From NCBI GenBank assembly GCA_024643365.1, contig JAHENC010000022.1, positions 1 through 64,000 on the forward strand: a stretch of DNA of 64,000 bases, written 5' to 3'. Position 1 is the stretch's first letter. Each line of letters starts with the position of its first letter. The notes under the pieces were generated by a model, which worked only from the letters and a program-made list of their open reading frames with translations, was not told the origin of the DNA and made no database searches. Position numbers and translations under genes: made by a program. Below, piece after piece: positions 8,010 to 16,731 of the stretch. Origin of the DNA: Crocinitomicaceae bacterium (GTDB lineage Bacteria; Bacteroidota; Bacteroidia; Flavobacteriales_D; Crocinitomicaceae).

Positions 8010-10399
8010 AACACGTATCCAAACGATAATTTCGGATAAACATTCGTTTTCCAATTTCCTGTATTCGCATACGCTCCGAAACGCGTGAAGATTCCGAATC
8101 CCATACTTGATTGTCCACTCACGAATAACCCGTTGAACAATAGTCCTGCTTCGTGGAAGCCTTTGTTCATGGTTTGAAAAGAAAGATTGTGTGCACTTTG
8201 ATTGGACATCGTTCCATAACCAAAGGCATAATGCACGCCGAATTGCGGTTCGTTCCATTTGGCTTTCGTGCGTTGTGCATTCCAGATGTAACGCAGAAAT
8301 ACATTCACTTGTTGCTGGTGATAGAATTCTGATACGGCAACTGTTTCAAAGGTATTTGGAATCGAAATGGAACGTTTAACATACGAAGCATGAACAGCCT
8401 GTTGGTACAGCAATGGCGTTGGAACATTTGTCCAGGCTGCGCGGACATTCCACGTAAACCTTCCGTTTCCGGGAATGGTTGTGACGTGAAAAGCATTGAA
8501 TTGCAGTCGGAGAAAATCCATGGACGCGACATCCAGGCTAGGCATGTCCCACGCTTTTTCTACTTTGATTTGAATTTTCGGGAATTTGGATCCTTTGGGT
8601 AAAAAAACATCTCCTAGAATGACTCCCTTTTCACGAATGGCCCAAGAAAACAAAAGGGAACTCATGAAGGCGGAACAAGAAGCTTGTTGCATAAATTGGT
8701 ATCCATTGGTGAATTGATTTTGCTGGTAATTCAATTCGAGTGTCAGGTGTTTGTTTGCTCGGATAATTGTCGAAAACTGAATACCCGCTTTCTTTTGGTA
8801 AGACATGTTATTGACAAAAAGCATACGTCCGGGATCCTGGGCATAGAACAAACTTGTCTTGTATAACACGTTCCCTCCTACTTCCACTACATCATTGGAA
8901 TAAAACAATTTCAGATTTGTCTTGGTGCTTGGATCCAAGTGAAAGTCCAAAGCTCCTCCGTATTTCCACACCTTATCCCCAAAACCATAGGCACCATATA
9001 TGCTTGCGGTCATCCACGGAATGACTTTATCTGAATTTTCGAATCCAAGTCCAAGCCTGGTTTTCTCAAAACCATTTACGGAGAATAATCTTGACACATC
9101 AAGGTTTACATATCCAAGTGGAATTCTTCCAGACGAAAGTACTTTTGCCATTTTCAAGTAGCGATCTAAATGCTCTTCTTTCGATAGACTATCATTGCTC
9201 ACATACGTAGTTTTCTCTTTATCTGTTAATACAAATGGTCGCAAACTATCCCAGGTAGCATCATTTATTTTTTCCGAACCCACTTTGGTTTGGACAGCGA
9301 TGTTATTGAATTTTACCTTATCCAATTCTGGTGGATTAAACTGAACCTTCTCCATGTACGTCGCCCCTTTCCCTGTGACAAAAGCGGTTTTCCCCTTGGA
9401 AACATTGATGGCCGCAAACACCATTTGAACCTCCGTAGATAATTTTACAGGAAACCATTTTTTTCCGTTGAGAAAGGCATATTCTTGAATAATGGTTATT
9501 TCTGTTCCTCCAGAACTTGAACGGTAAGGTTTTGCCACGACCTTTTCAATCGCGAATCCATTCGTATTAATGAACAAGCGTCCAGTTAATCCTTCAAAGT
9601 CTTTCCCTTTTCTCGGTCGAAAAAAGATGGTAAACGTCGTATCTGCGCCATTGATGGTGGTATCCTCCAAAATAAACAGGTAGCGTTTGATTCCACCAAA
9701 GGCAATGGGATTAACAAATTGTTCACTGAGTAGCTCTACTTGATTGTCATAAAAATGAAAGGACTGCATGGATTGTGCAAAGGTCGAGAACATGGGATCT
9801 GTAAATCCAGACACCTTGTATGCTTCTACGATTTCCTTTTCTTTGTAGGGTGGTTCGAAATAATGTTGAGAAGCCGTTTCGATCAAGAACAAATGCTGTC
9901 GCCCGAAGAATTGCTTCATGCTATAAAGGTTCGTATCCGTTGGATCAACTACAGTATCCTCCAAAATTTTTCGGGAAGCATCATCCAAGTCAAAGGTGAA
10001 TTTGCTGTATTGTTTCGAGATGAATCCATCGTTTTCGAAGGGATGGTTTTTCATGCGATTGGCAATCACCAGCGCCATTATGCGTTCGGCAGGATTCACA
10101 CCTGGTTTCACCACCACTTCTTGCACATTTTGTGCTTTGCTTATGAGGTAGATTTTACCATTTTCAACCATGGATAGCTGAACGATTGTATCAAAATAAC
10201 CCGTTGCCCGAACTTGAATGCTTTGAAGGGTGTCTTGCAATTGAAAGATTCCATCGATGTCCGTTAACCGTGGATTTTCCTTGCTCGGAATGACTTTTCC
10301 AAACGGAATGGCTTCGCGGTTTTGCGCATCCAACAATTGATAAGACTGAGAAAAAACATAAAACGAGGAGAAAAACAGGAGAAAAAAAAGAAAACGCAT
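8006..10399 (-). CDS. DUF5686 outer-membrane protein with carboxypeptidase-regulatory-like N-domain
   Basis: 797 residues: signal peptide 1-17 (FYVFSQ), a beta-sandwich of the CarboxypepD_reg-like type (about 18-90: AIPFGKV, LTDIDGIFQL, VRATGYFDT), then the DUF5686 region that starts near PAERIMALVIANR (103-115) with a long beta-rich C-terminus ending in aromatic FGYVF, as expected of an outer-membrane barrel. The family is widespread in Bacteroidota and without known activity; the N-domain is shared with SusC/TonB-type proteins. Single-gene transcription unit: it ends 4 bases into the convergent MerR gene and its upstream neighbour ends at 10456. Confidence 0.85.
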   Translation of the reverse strand: MRFLFFLLFFSSFYVFSQSYQLLDAQNREAIPFGKVIPSKENPRLTDIDGIFQLQDTLQSIQVRATGYFDTIVQLSMVENGKIYLISKAQNVQEVVVKPGVNPAERIMALVIANRMKNHPFENDGFISKQYSKFTFDLDDASRKILEDTVVDPTDTNLYSMKQFFGRQHLFLIETASQHYFEPPYKEKEIVEAYKVSGFTDPMFSTFAQSMQSFHFYDNQVELLSEQFVNPIAFGGIKRYLFILEDTTINGADTTFTIFFRPRKGKDFEGLTGRLFINTNGFAIEKVVAKPYRSSSGGTEITIIQEYAFLNGKKWFPVKLSTEVQMVFAAINVSKGKTAFVTGKGATYMEKVQFNPPELDKVKFNNIAVQTKVGSEKINDATWDSLRPFVLTDKEKTTYVSNDSLSKEEHLDRYLKMAKVLSSGRIPLGYVNLDVSRLFSVNGFEKTRLGLGFENSDKVIPWMTASIYGAYGFGDKVWKYGGALDFHLDPSTKTNLKLFYSNDVVEVGGNVLYKTSLFYAQDPGRMLFVNNMSYQKKAGIQFSTIIRANKHLTLELNYQQNQFTNGYQFMQQASCSAFMSSLLFSWAIREKGVILGDVFLPKGSKFPKIQIKVEKAWDMPSLDVASMDFLRLQFNAFHVTTIPGNGRFTWNVRAAWTNVPTPLLYQQAVHASYVKRSISIPNTFETVAVSEFYHQQQVNVFLRYIWNAQRTKAKWNEPQFGVHYAFGYGTMSNQSAHNLSFQTMNKGFHEAGLLFNGLFVSGQSSMGFGIFTRFGAYANTGNWKTNVYPKLSFGYVF

Positions 10400-10455
10400 G
10401 GGTCAATTTTGAATAAATATATCAAAAAATAATCACATGTGTCAATGAATCAATA

Positions 10456-11223
10456 CTATAGATGCTCAAAATAATTCGCCGCCAACTTCATCCGTGATCC
10501 GTACCATGAGCACATTTCGCCATCAATTAAGCGAATGTCTGCTTTGGGAAACATTTCTTGAAACTTCAGAAGGTGATTTTCCTTAAATGGATAAGGTTCT
10601 GAACTGAGAAAAACGACGTCTGGCTGAACGTTTGGACATTCAGTCAAGGCGGGATAACGTTCCAAGTCACAGGCGTTTTTGTAGCCAATTTTCGTTAACA
10701 TGGAATCAATAAACGTGTTTTTTCCTGTCAAAAATGCGGGATCATCCCAAATGAAATATAGGAAGGATTTTTGTTGACCGAGGTTTTCAAGGGGAGCAAA
10801 TGCTTCGGTGATTTCCTCGACTAAAAACTCTGCTTCGTCCTTGCGGTTAACTATGTCACCTAGGACATCAATCATGCTTAAAGCGTCATCAAAGGTGGAA
10901 ATATCACTCATCCAAACGGGGAATTCTTTTTCCAAGGCTTCGATGTCTTCTTTGGTGTTTTCTTCCTTGTTTCCAATGATGAAATCAGGTTGCAAAGAGC
11001 GAATGAGATCCATGTTCAATTGCTTTGTTCCACCCACGCGCTGTTTCACACGAAACCATGAGGCAGGATGAATGCAAAACTTGGTGATGCCAATCACTTC
11101 ATCGCTTAAACCCAAATCGTATAACAATTCCGTTTGCGATGGAACCAAGGAAATAATTCGCTTGGGCTCCAGGGGAATGCGAACACTTCGCCCCATTTGA
11201 TCGACGAAGTTTCTACCAATCAT
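10456..11223 (-). CDS. Periplasmic-binding-fold protein, BtuF-like, without signal peptide
   Basis: 255 residues matching class III (helical-backbone) substrate-binding proteins of vitamin B12/siderophore uptake: DQMGRSVRIPLEPKRIISLVPSQTELLYDLGL at 8-39, VGGTKQLNMDLIRSLQPD near 63, and QPDVVFLSSEPYPF near 200. The mature-like domain starts directly after the initiator Met, so no signal peptide is encoded and no upstream start is possible because the ATG overlaps the stop of the CBS gene (TAATG). A cytoplasmic location is therefore predicted, which is odd for this fold. No ABC permease or ATPase partner adjoins it. Ligand unknown; cobalamin or an iron complex is the family guess. Confidence 0.8.
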   Translation of the reverse strand: MIGRNFVDQMGRSVRIPLEPKRIISLVPSQTELLYDLGLSDEVIGITKFCIHPASWFRVKQRVGGTKQLNMDLIRSLQPDFIIGNKEENTKEDIEALEKEFPVWMSDISTFDDALSMIDVLGDIVNRKDEAEFLVEEITEAFAPLENLGQQKSFLYFIWDDPAFLTGKNTFIDSMLTKIGYKNACDLERYPALTECPNVQPDVVFLSSEPYPFKENHLLKFQEMFPKADIRLIDGEMCSWYGSRMKLAANYFEHL

Positions 11224-12584
11224 TAGGAAATTGCTGAAATAACGTCGTAACGTGAAACAATGTGAAACTTACCGTTTTCCAATTGTACCAAAACAGCTGG
11301 TGTTTGCTTGTTGATCAACTTGCAAATGTCCTCAATGTGCGTTGCGTGATTGACCACTGGAAAAGGTGCGTTCATAATAGACGAAATCGGTGCGTCACGC
11401 AAAGCTGGATCTTCGACCAACAATTGGTACACATGACTGTCGTCGATGGATCCAACAAAAACACCATCTTTCATCACTGGAATTTGACTGATGCCGAAGT
11501 TGCGCATTTTCGCAATCGCATGTGACACCAACTCCTCTGCATACAAAGATACTAATGGTTTGTCGGCATGTTTCGCAACTAAGTCCGCTGCTGTTAGGAT
11601 GTTTTCTTCTAAGAATCCACGTTCACGCATCCAATCGTCGTTGAATATTTTTCCAATGTAACGACTTCCATGGTCGTGGAATAAAACCACCACCACATCG
11701 TCTGCTGTCAACTGATCTTTTAATTGAATCAATCCTTTGATCGCCGAACCAGCAGAGTTCCCAACGAAAATTCCTTCTTCACGGGCAATTCTTCTCGTGT
11801 AAACCGCCGCATCTTTGTCGGTTACTTTTTCAAATAAGTCAATTACATCGAAGTCTACGTTCGCGGGAAGAATGTCCTCGCCGATTCCTTCAGTAATGTA
11901 TGGATAGATTTCGTTTTCATCAAAAATCCCGGTTTCCTTGTACTTTTTAAATACGGATCCATAGGTATCAATTCCCCAAATCTTGATGTTTGGATTTTTT
12001 TCTTTCAAGTATTTTCCAACACCGGAAATGGTTCCACCCGTTCCAACTCCGACTACGAAGTGCGTCACTTTTCCTTCTGTTTGTTCCCAAATCTCGGGAC
12101 CAGTGGATTCGTAATGCGCCTGACGGTTTGATAAGTTATCATATTGATTCACGTACCATGAATTTGGAATCTCTTGCGCCAAGCGACGAGAAACGGAATA
12201 GTACGAACGTGGATCCGTTGGCTCAACTGCCGTCGGACAAACAACTACTTCAGCGCCAACAGCACGAAGAATGTCCATCTTCTCTTTGGATTGTTTGTCG
12301 TTCAAGACACAAATCAACTTATATCCTTTCATGATGCTCACCAAAGCCAATCCCATTCCGGTATTTCCGGAAGTTCCTTCGATGATGGTTCCTCCTGGTT
12401 TCAATAATCCTGCTGCTTCTGCATCTTCAATCATTTTCACAGCCATTCTATCTTTGACAGAATTCCCGGGATTCGTTGTTTCGACTTTCGCGAAAACTTG
12501 CGCAGGAATTCCAGCTGTTAATTTATTGATGCGCACCAATGGCGTATTCCCAATGGTTTCGAGGATGTTATTGTATACTTTCAT
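11223..12584 (-). CDS. Cystathionine beta-synthase (PLP domain plus two CBS domains)
   Basis: 453 residues. The N-terminal PLP domain has NTPLVRI, the Schiff-base Lys44 in SVKDRMA, the TSGNTG phosphate loop, and GVGTGGTISGVG. The C-terminal part (about 330-453) holds paired CBS motifs (GISQIPVMKDGVFVGSI; VLVQLENGKFHIVSRYD), the regulatory module of cystathionine beta-synthase rather than plain cysteine synthase. It condenses serine (or O-acetylserine in some members) with homocysteine or sulfide. Its stop codon shares one base with the ATG of the downstream BtuF-like gene, so the two are translated as a unit. A TAACTTTG box lies 14 bases before the ATG on the minus strand. Confidence 0.9.
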   Translation of the reverse strand: MKVYNNILETIGNTPLVRINKLTAGIPAQVFAKVETTNPGNSVKDRMAVKMIEDAEAAGLLKPGGTIIEGTSGNTGMGLALVSIMKGYKLICVLNDKQSKEKMDILRAVGAEVVVCPTAVEPTDPRSYYSVSRRLAQEIPNSWYVNQYDNLSNRQAHYESTGPEIWEQTEGKVTHFVVGVGTGGTISGVGKYLKEKNPNIKIWGIDTYGSVFKKYKETGIFDENEIYPYITEGIGEDILPANVDFDVIDLFEKVTDKDAAVYTRRIAREEGIFVGNSAGSAIKGLIQLKDQLTADDVVVVLFHDHGSRYIGKIFNDDWMRERGFLEENILTAADLVAKHADKPLVSLYAEELVSHAIAKMRNFGISQIPVMKDGVFVGSIDDSHVYQLLVEDPALRDAPISSIMNAPFPVVNHATHIEDICKLINKQTPAVLVQLENGKFHIVSRYDVISAIS

Positions 12585-12670
12585 GCGTTGATTTTGGACA
12601 AAGTTAAGGAAATGATTTTAGGCAGTCACGGATTTTTCCTCAACGCAGGGAAAAGCAGAAAAAAAACACC

Positions 12671-12678
12671 TAATTTTA
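12671..12678 (+). promoter_or_regulatory. -7-like box four bases before ATG of the GH20 gene
   Basis: TAATTTTA (12671-12678), then GTTC, then ATG at 12683. It departs from TAnnTTTG only in the last base. No TTG at -33. Confidence 0.4.
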
Positions 12679-12682
12679 GTTC

Positions 12683-14896
12683 ATGAAAAATTGCCTTTCT
12701 TTCCTTTTGTGTTGCTTGATGTACACAAGCCACGCCCAAGTTTCTAGCATCCTTCCAAGTCCCGTGACGTATGTACAAAGTGAAGGAAACTTTCAAATCA
12801 ACCAAACTCTGACGGTGAATCCTTCGGAAATTCATCCCGGACTTCTCGCGCAATTCAAATTCCTCGGAGAGACGTTTCATGGTCTAACCATACAAACCGA
12901 TGTTCAAAATGGGATGGTGAATTTCAAGAAATTGGTGAATGTCAAACAAGATTCCTACAGCATCAATGTGGCTGAACGAATCACGATTTCCTATTCAAGC
13001 GATGCCTCGTGTTATTATGCGATGACTTCCCTCATGCAATTGATGAAGCGCAACGAAAATGGACTCGCCTTGCCAAAGTGTTTCGTGAAGGACTATCCAA
13101 ATTATCAATGGCGCGGACTGCATTTGGATGTCGCACGTCATTTCTTCACTGTGGAGGAAATCAAACGCTTCATCGACTTGATGTCCTTCTACAAATTCAA
13201 TACCTTCCACTGGCATTTAACCGATGACCAAGGATGGCGCATTGAAATCAAAAAGTATCCTAAATTGACAGAAATCGGTGCGTGGCGAGACAGTACGGTG
13301 AACGAACATTACACGACGACTCCGAGAACCTATACAAAACAACGCTATGGTGGATTCTATACGCAAGAACAAATCAAGGAAGTGGTAGCGTATGCAGCGG
13401 AGAAATACGTGACGATTGTTCCTGAAATTGAAATGCCTGGGCATGCACGCGCAGCATTGGCAGCGTATCCTGAATATTCGTGTACGGGAAAACAACAAGG
13501 TGTAGAAGGACTTTGGGGCATTTTCGATGACATCTTCTGCTCCAAACCGGAAAGCATTCAATTCTTACAAGATATTTTAGCGGAAGTCATTCCATTATTT
13601 CCAGGTGAATACCTTCACATCGGTGGAGACGAAGCACCAAAAACACGTTGGCACAATTGTCCAAAATGTCAAGGAATTATGTCGGCAAATCACTTGAAGG
13701 ATGAACACGAATTGCAAAGTTATTTCATTCGTCAAATGGACGCGTTTGTTACCTCCAAAGGAAAGAAAATGATTGGTTGGGATGAAATCCTTGAAGGTGG
13801 ACTTTCCCCAAATGCTGCGGTGATGTCGTGGCGTGGATTCGACGGTGGACTCGAAGCGGCGAAGCAAGGACATTACTTCGTGATGACGCCGGGATCACAT
13901 TGTTATTTCGACCATTACCAAGGCAAAGGAAAGGATGAACCTTTGGCGATTGGCGGATACACTTCACTGGAAAAAGTCCTTTCGTTTAATCCTTGTCCTG
14001 CGGATGCAAGTCCGGAAGTAGCCGCATACATTTTAGGTGGACAAGCCAACATCTGGACCGAATACATCCCCACATTTTCCAAAGTCGAGTACATGACCTA
14101 CCCACGTGCGATTGCTTTGAGTGAAGCCTTGTGGAGCACGAATAGATTGAAATATACTGATTTTTTAAGTGTCCTTGTACAAACACACTTCCCCTTGTTA
14201 GATCATTGGAAAGTCAACTATTCGAAAAGTGCTTTGAAAGCTTCTTTGAAAACCATTCGCACCAATACCGGCATCGAATTACAGTCCACCGGAATGTTGA
14301 TCGAAGAAGGAAAACTGAAGGAATCAACGCTTTCATTTCCCGTAATGCGCACGAAAAAGAAAACCAAAAAAGCGGAGTTTACCATCCATCCGGAGGACCC
14401 AAGCATTACGCAGCACATTGTCATCACGAATCACTTAGCCCTTGGCGCAAATGTGAACTACATCACCCAACCGAGTCCAAAATACAATGCAAGTGACGTT
14501 GTTTTATTCGATGGACAATACGGTGCGCGTCCGTGGAAAGGACATGAGTGGATTGGATTTAACACAAATGTCATCGTACTAGAAATTGACTTAGGGAAAA
14601 TAACCAAGATCAACGAAGTAAAGGTGAGTTTTCTGCAAGACGAAAACAGTTGGATCCATGCGCCTTTTCAATTAGAAATCGCATCCGTATTACCCAAACG
14701 AAACAATGGAATCGGCATGGGCGAAGGAGTAAGCCTAGATAGATATGCTCCAAACTCAGAAATTTGGAATCTTCCCTACAAAGGAAAAACGCAAATCCTT
14801 CGATTGACCATTACAGGTTCACCAACCATTCCATCGGGACTTCCCGGCGAAGGAAACATGCCGTGGATTTTTATCGATGAAATTCAAATCAATTAA
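12683..14896 (+). CDS. Beta-N-acetylhexosaminidase, GH20
   Basis: 737 residues: signal peptide 1-18 (YTSHAQ), GH20b N-domain (about 20-138), catalytic TIM barrel from YQWRGLHLDVARHFF (141-155) onward with FHWHLTDDQGWR (175-186), PEIEMPGHA (247-255) and the catalytic Asp316-Glu317 pair in HIGGDEAP. It removes terminal GlcNAc or GalNAc by substrate-assisted catalysis, for chitin oligomers, glycans or peptidoglycan fragments. Residues from about 590 form a beta-sandwich resembling an F5/8-type carbohydrate-binding module (VVLFDGQYGARPWKGHEWIGF; ending WIFIDEIQIN). No T9SS sorting tail, so it is likely periplasmic or surface-anchored by other means. Confidence 0.93.
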   Translation: MKNCLSFLLCCLMYTSHAQVSSILPSPVTYVQSEGNFQINQTLTVNPSEIHPGLLAQFKFLGETFHGLTIQTDVQNGMVNFKKLVNVKQDSYSINVAERITISYSSDASCYYAMTSLMQLMKRNENGLALPKCFVKDYPNYQWRGLHLDVARHFFTVEEIKRFIDLMSFYKFNTFHWHLTDDQGWRIEIKKYPKLTEIGAWRDSTVNEHYTTTPRTYTKQRYGGFYTQEQIKEVVAYAAEKYVTIVPEIEMPGHARAALAAYPEYSCTGKQQGVEGLWGIFDDIFCSKPESIQFLQDILAEVIPLFPGEYLHIGGDEAPKTRWHNCPKCQGIMSANHLKDEHELQSYFIRQMDAFVTSKGKKMIGWDEILEGGLSPNAAVMSWRGFDGGLEAAKQGHYFVMTPGSHCYFDHYQGKGKDEPLAIGGYTSLEKVLSFNPCPADASPEVAAYILGGQANIWTEYIPTFSKVEYMTYPRAIALSEALWSTNRLKYTDFLSVLVQTHFPLLDHWKVNYSKSALKASLKTIRTNTGIELQSTGMLIEEGKLKESTLSFPVMRTKKKTKKAEFTIHPEDPSITQHIVITNHLALGANVNYITQPSPKYNASDVVLFDGQYGARPWKGHEWIGFNTNVIVLEIDLGKITKINEVKVSFLQDENSWIHAPFQLEIASVLPKRNNGIGMGEGVSLDRYAPNSEIWNLPYKGKTQILRLTITGSPTIPSGLPGEGNMPWIFIDEIQIN

Positions 14897-14944
14897 GAAC
14901 GTAAGTCTTAACGTATATCAAGCGATTGCAAAACCAATCACTCG

Positions 14945-14952
14945 TACCTTTG
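14945..14952 (+). promoter_or_regulatory. -7 box four bases before ATG of the DODA-type gene
   Basis: TACCTTTG (14945-14952), ACAC, then ATG at 14957. A TTG at 14926-14928 gives 16-base spacing, three short of the optimum. Confidence 0.5.
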
Positions 14953-14956
14953 ACAC

Positions 14957-15841
14957 ATGGAACGAAAAACCTTCCTCAAACTCATTGGTTTATCTTCAAT
15001 AGGACTTAGCATGACAAGTTTAGCTGATTTAAATCGCATATCTCACGGATTTTCAAAAACACCGAAAATGCCCGTTTTATTTGTTGGACATGGAAGTCCG
15101 ATGAATGCCATTGAAGAAAACGACTTCGTGAAAGGATTTCGAACGGCAGCAAGTTCCATTCCGAAACCAAATGCGATTCTGTGTATTTCTGCTCATTGGT
15201 TAACAAATGGAACCAAGCTAACCGCGATGTCTATGCCGCCAACCATCCACGATTTCGGTGGATTTCCTCAAGCTTTGTTTGATGTGCAATATCCCGCTCC
15301 CGGAAGTCCAGAATTGGCGAAAGAAGCACAGACATTATTGGCGCCAACCCATGTCGAATTAGATGATGCGTGGGGATTGGATCACGGAACTTGGAGCATA
15401 CTCAAACATTTTTATCCGGAAGCAGATATTCCTGTCATTCAATTGAGCATCGATTACGGAAAGCCGATGCAATGGCATTTTGATTTGGCCAAACAATTAC
15501 AATCCTTGCGAGAAAAAGGAGTCCTGATTATTGGTAGTGGAAACATCGTTCACAACCTTGGCCGCGTGGACTTTGGTCGCATCAATGACATTGGTTACGG
15601 ATACGACTGGGCAATGGAAGCAAGGTCGTTTATCAATCAGCACTTGATGGACGGAAATTTCCAAGCCATCATCGATTACCAAAAAGGACCCAGCGCCATG
15701 CAACTTGCTGTTCCAACGCCAGACCACTACATTCCCCTGCTCTATTCCCTTGGATTAAAAACCAAAGACGAAGAATTGAGCCTGTTCAACGACGCACTTT
15801 TAGCCGGAAGTTTGAGCATGACATCTGTCCGAATTGGATAG
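14957..15841 (+). CDS. ygiD: Class III extradiol dioxygenase, DODA/YgiD type
   Basis: 294 residues. The core (about 38-290) has the LigB-superfamily YgiD signature: LFVGHGSPMNAI (41-52, His45), CISAHW (76-81, His80), and the conserved AWGLDHGTWSIL (138-149, His143), with SGNIVHNLG later. YgiD of E. coli opens the ring of DOPA-like catechols with a metal ion. The N-terminus MERKTFLKLIGLSSIGLSM looks like an export signal of the Tat kind but with RK instead of RR, so location is open. The closest function is assigned by family; the natural substrate is unknown. Stands alone with its own promoter box. Confidence 0.85.
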   Translation: MERKTFLKLIGLSSIGLSMTSLADLNRISHGFSKTPKMPVLFVGHGSPMNAIEENDFVKGFRTAASSIPKPNAILCISAHWLTNGTKLTAMSMPPTIHDFGGFPQALFDVQYPAPGSPELAKEAQTLLAPTHVELDDAWGLDHGTWSILKHFYPEADIPVIQLSIDYGKPMQWHFDLAKQLQSLREKGVLIIGSGNIVHNLGRVDFGRINDIGYGYDWAMEARSFINQHLMDGNFQAIIDYQKGPSAMQLAVPTPDHYIPLLYSLGLKTKDEELSLFNDALLAGSLSMTSVRIG

Positions 15842-15884
15842 ATAATTTCTTCCAAAAGAAACATTCCATTGCCGTCGGATGTTG

Positions 15885-15892
15885 TACCTTTG
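15885..15892 (+). promoter_or_regulatory. -7 box upstream of menB
   Basis: TACCTTTG at 15885-15892, fifteen bases before the chosen menB ATG at 15908. This places the transcription start near 15897 and argues against a TTG start at 15869, which would lie upstream of the promoter. Confidence 0.5.
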
Positions 15893-15907
15893 CAAAAACT
15901 TTTTTTT

Positions 15908-16729
15908 ATGGCTACGCGTAATTGGCAAACAATTAAAAAATACGAAGACATTAAATTCGAGTTCTTCGAAGGAATTGGTAAAATCACGATTAATCGTCCG
16001 AGAGTATACAATGCATTTCGTCCGGAAACGAACTTTGAAATGTTAGATGCGATGAACATTTGTCGTGAGCGTCCAGACATCAATGTCGTGGTATTTACCG
16101 GAGAAGGCGACAAAGCATTCTGTTCAGGTGGAGATCAAAACGTCAAAGGTGTTGGTGGATACATTTCTGAAAATGGTGTTCCGCGTTTAAATGTTTTGGA
16201 TTTACACAAAGCCATTCGTTCCCTGCCTAAACCAGTGATTGCCATGGTGAATGGGTATGCGATTGGTGGTGGACACGTACTTCACGTTGTGTGTGATTTA
16301 ACGATTGCCTCAGAAAATGCGATTTTTGGTCAAACTGGACCGAAAGTGGGAAGTTTCGACGGTGGATTCGGTTCATCATATTTAGCAAGACACGTCGGAC
16401 AGAAAAAAGCACGAGAAATTTGGTTCTTGTGTAATCAATATACTGCAGAAGAAGCAGAGAAAATGGGCATGGTCAACAAAGTTGTTCCATTTGACCAATT
16501 AGAAGATACCGTTGTTGAATGGTCACGCACCATCATGAAAAGAAGTCCATTGGCAATCCGCATGATCAAACGTGCGATGAATGCTGAGTTGGACGGTCAA
16601 CATGGATTAATGGAATTGGCTGGCGATGCTACCCTACTCTATTACTTAACCGAAGAAGCACAAGAAGGAAAACATGCCTTCTTAGAAAAAAGAGACCCTG
16701 ATTTTTTACAATACCCTAAATTCCCATAA
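15908..16729 (+). CDS. menB: 1,4-dihydroxy-2-naphthoyl-CoA synthase
   Basis: 273 residues from the ATG at 15908 ([15 protein letters not shown]), the standard MenB N-terminus; a TTG 39 bases upstream is in frame but precedes the promoter box. Crotonase fold: [26 protein letters not shown] (oxyanion hole), [19 protein letters not shown], and [21 protein letters not shown] with the MenB-specific aspartate. It closes the second ring of menaquinone from o-succinylbenzoyl-CoA, in the cytoplasm. Two bases before pepD, so probably one transcript. No other men gene is near. The product serves the quinone pool used by the complex I encoded further right. Confidence 0.95.
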   Translation: MATRNWQTIKKYEDIKFEFFEGIGKITINRPRVYNAFRPETNFEMLDAMNICRERPDINVVVFTGEGDKAFCSGGDQNVKGVGGYISENGVPRLNVLDLHKAIRSLPKPVIAMVNGYAIGGGHVLHVVCDLTIASENAIFGQTGPKVGSFDGGFGSSYLARHVGQKKAREIWFLCNQYTAEEAEKMGMVNKVVPFDQLEDTVVEWSRTIMKRSPLAIRMIKRAMNAELDGQHGLMELAGDATLLYYLTEEAQEGKHAFLEKRDPDFLQYPKFP

Positions 16730-16731
16730 AT

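Noticed and set aside
8191-10406. Several open frames on the opposite strand and in other frames of the DUF5686 gene
   Set aside because: They lack codon patterns, motifs and promoter context, and lie wholly within a gene with a signal peptide and known domains.
12990-14500. Many antisense and shifted open frames inside the hexosaminidase gene
   Set aside because: The sense frame carries the full GH20 catalytic signature; the others are chance frames.
15869-15907. Extended TTG start for menB
   Set aside because: It lies upstream of the TACCTTTG box, and the ATG at 15908 gives the normal MenB N-terminus.
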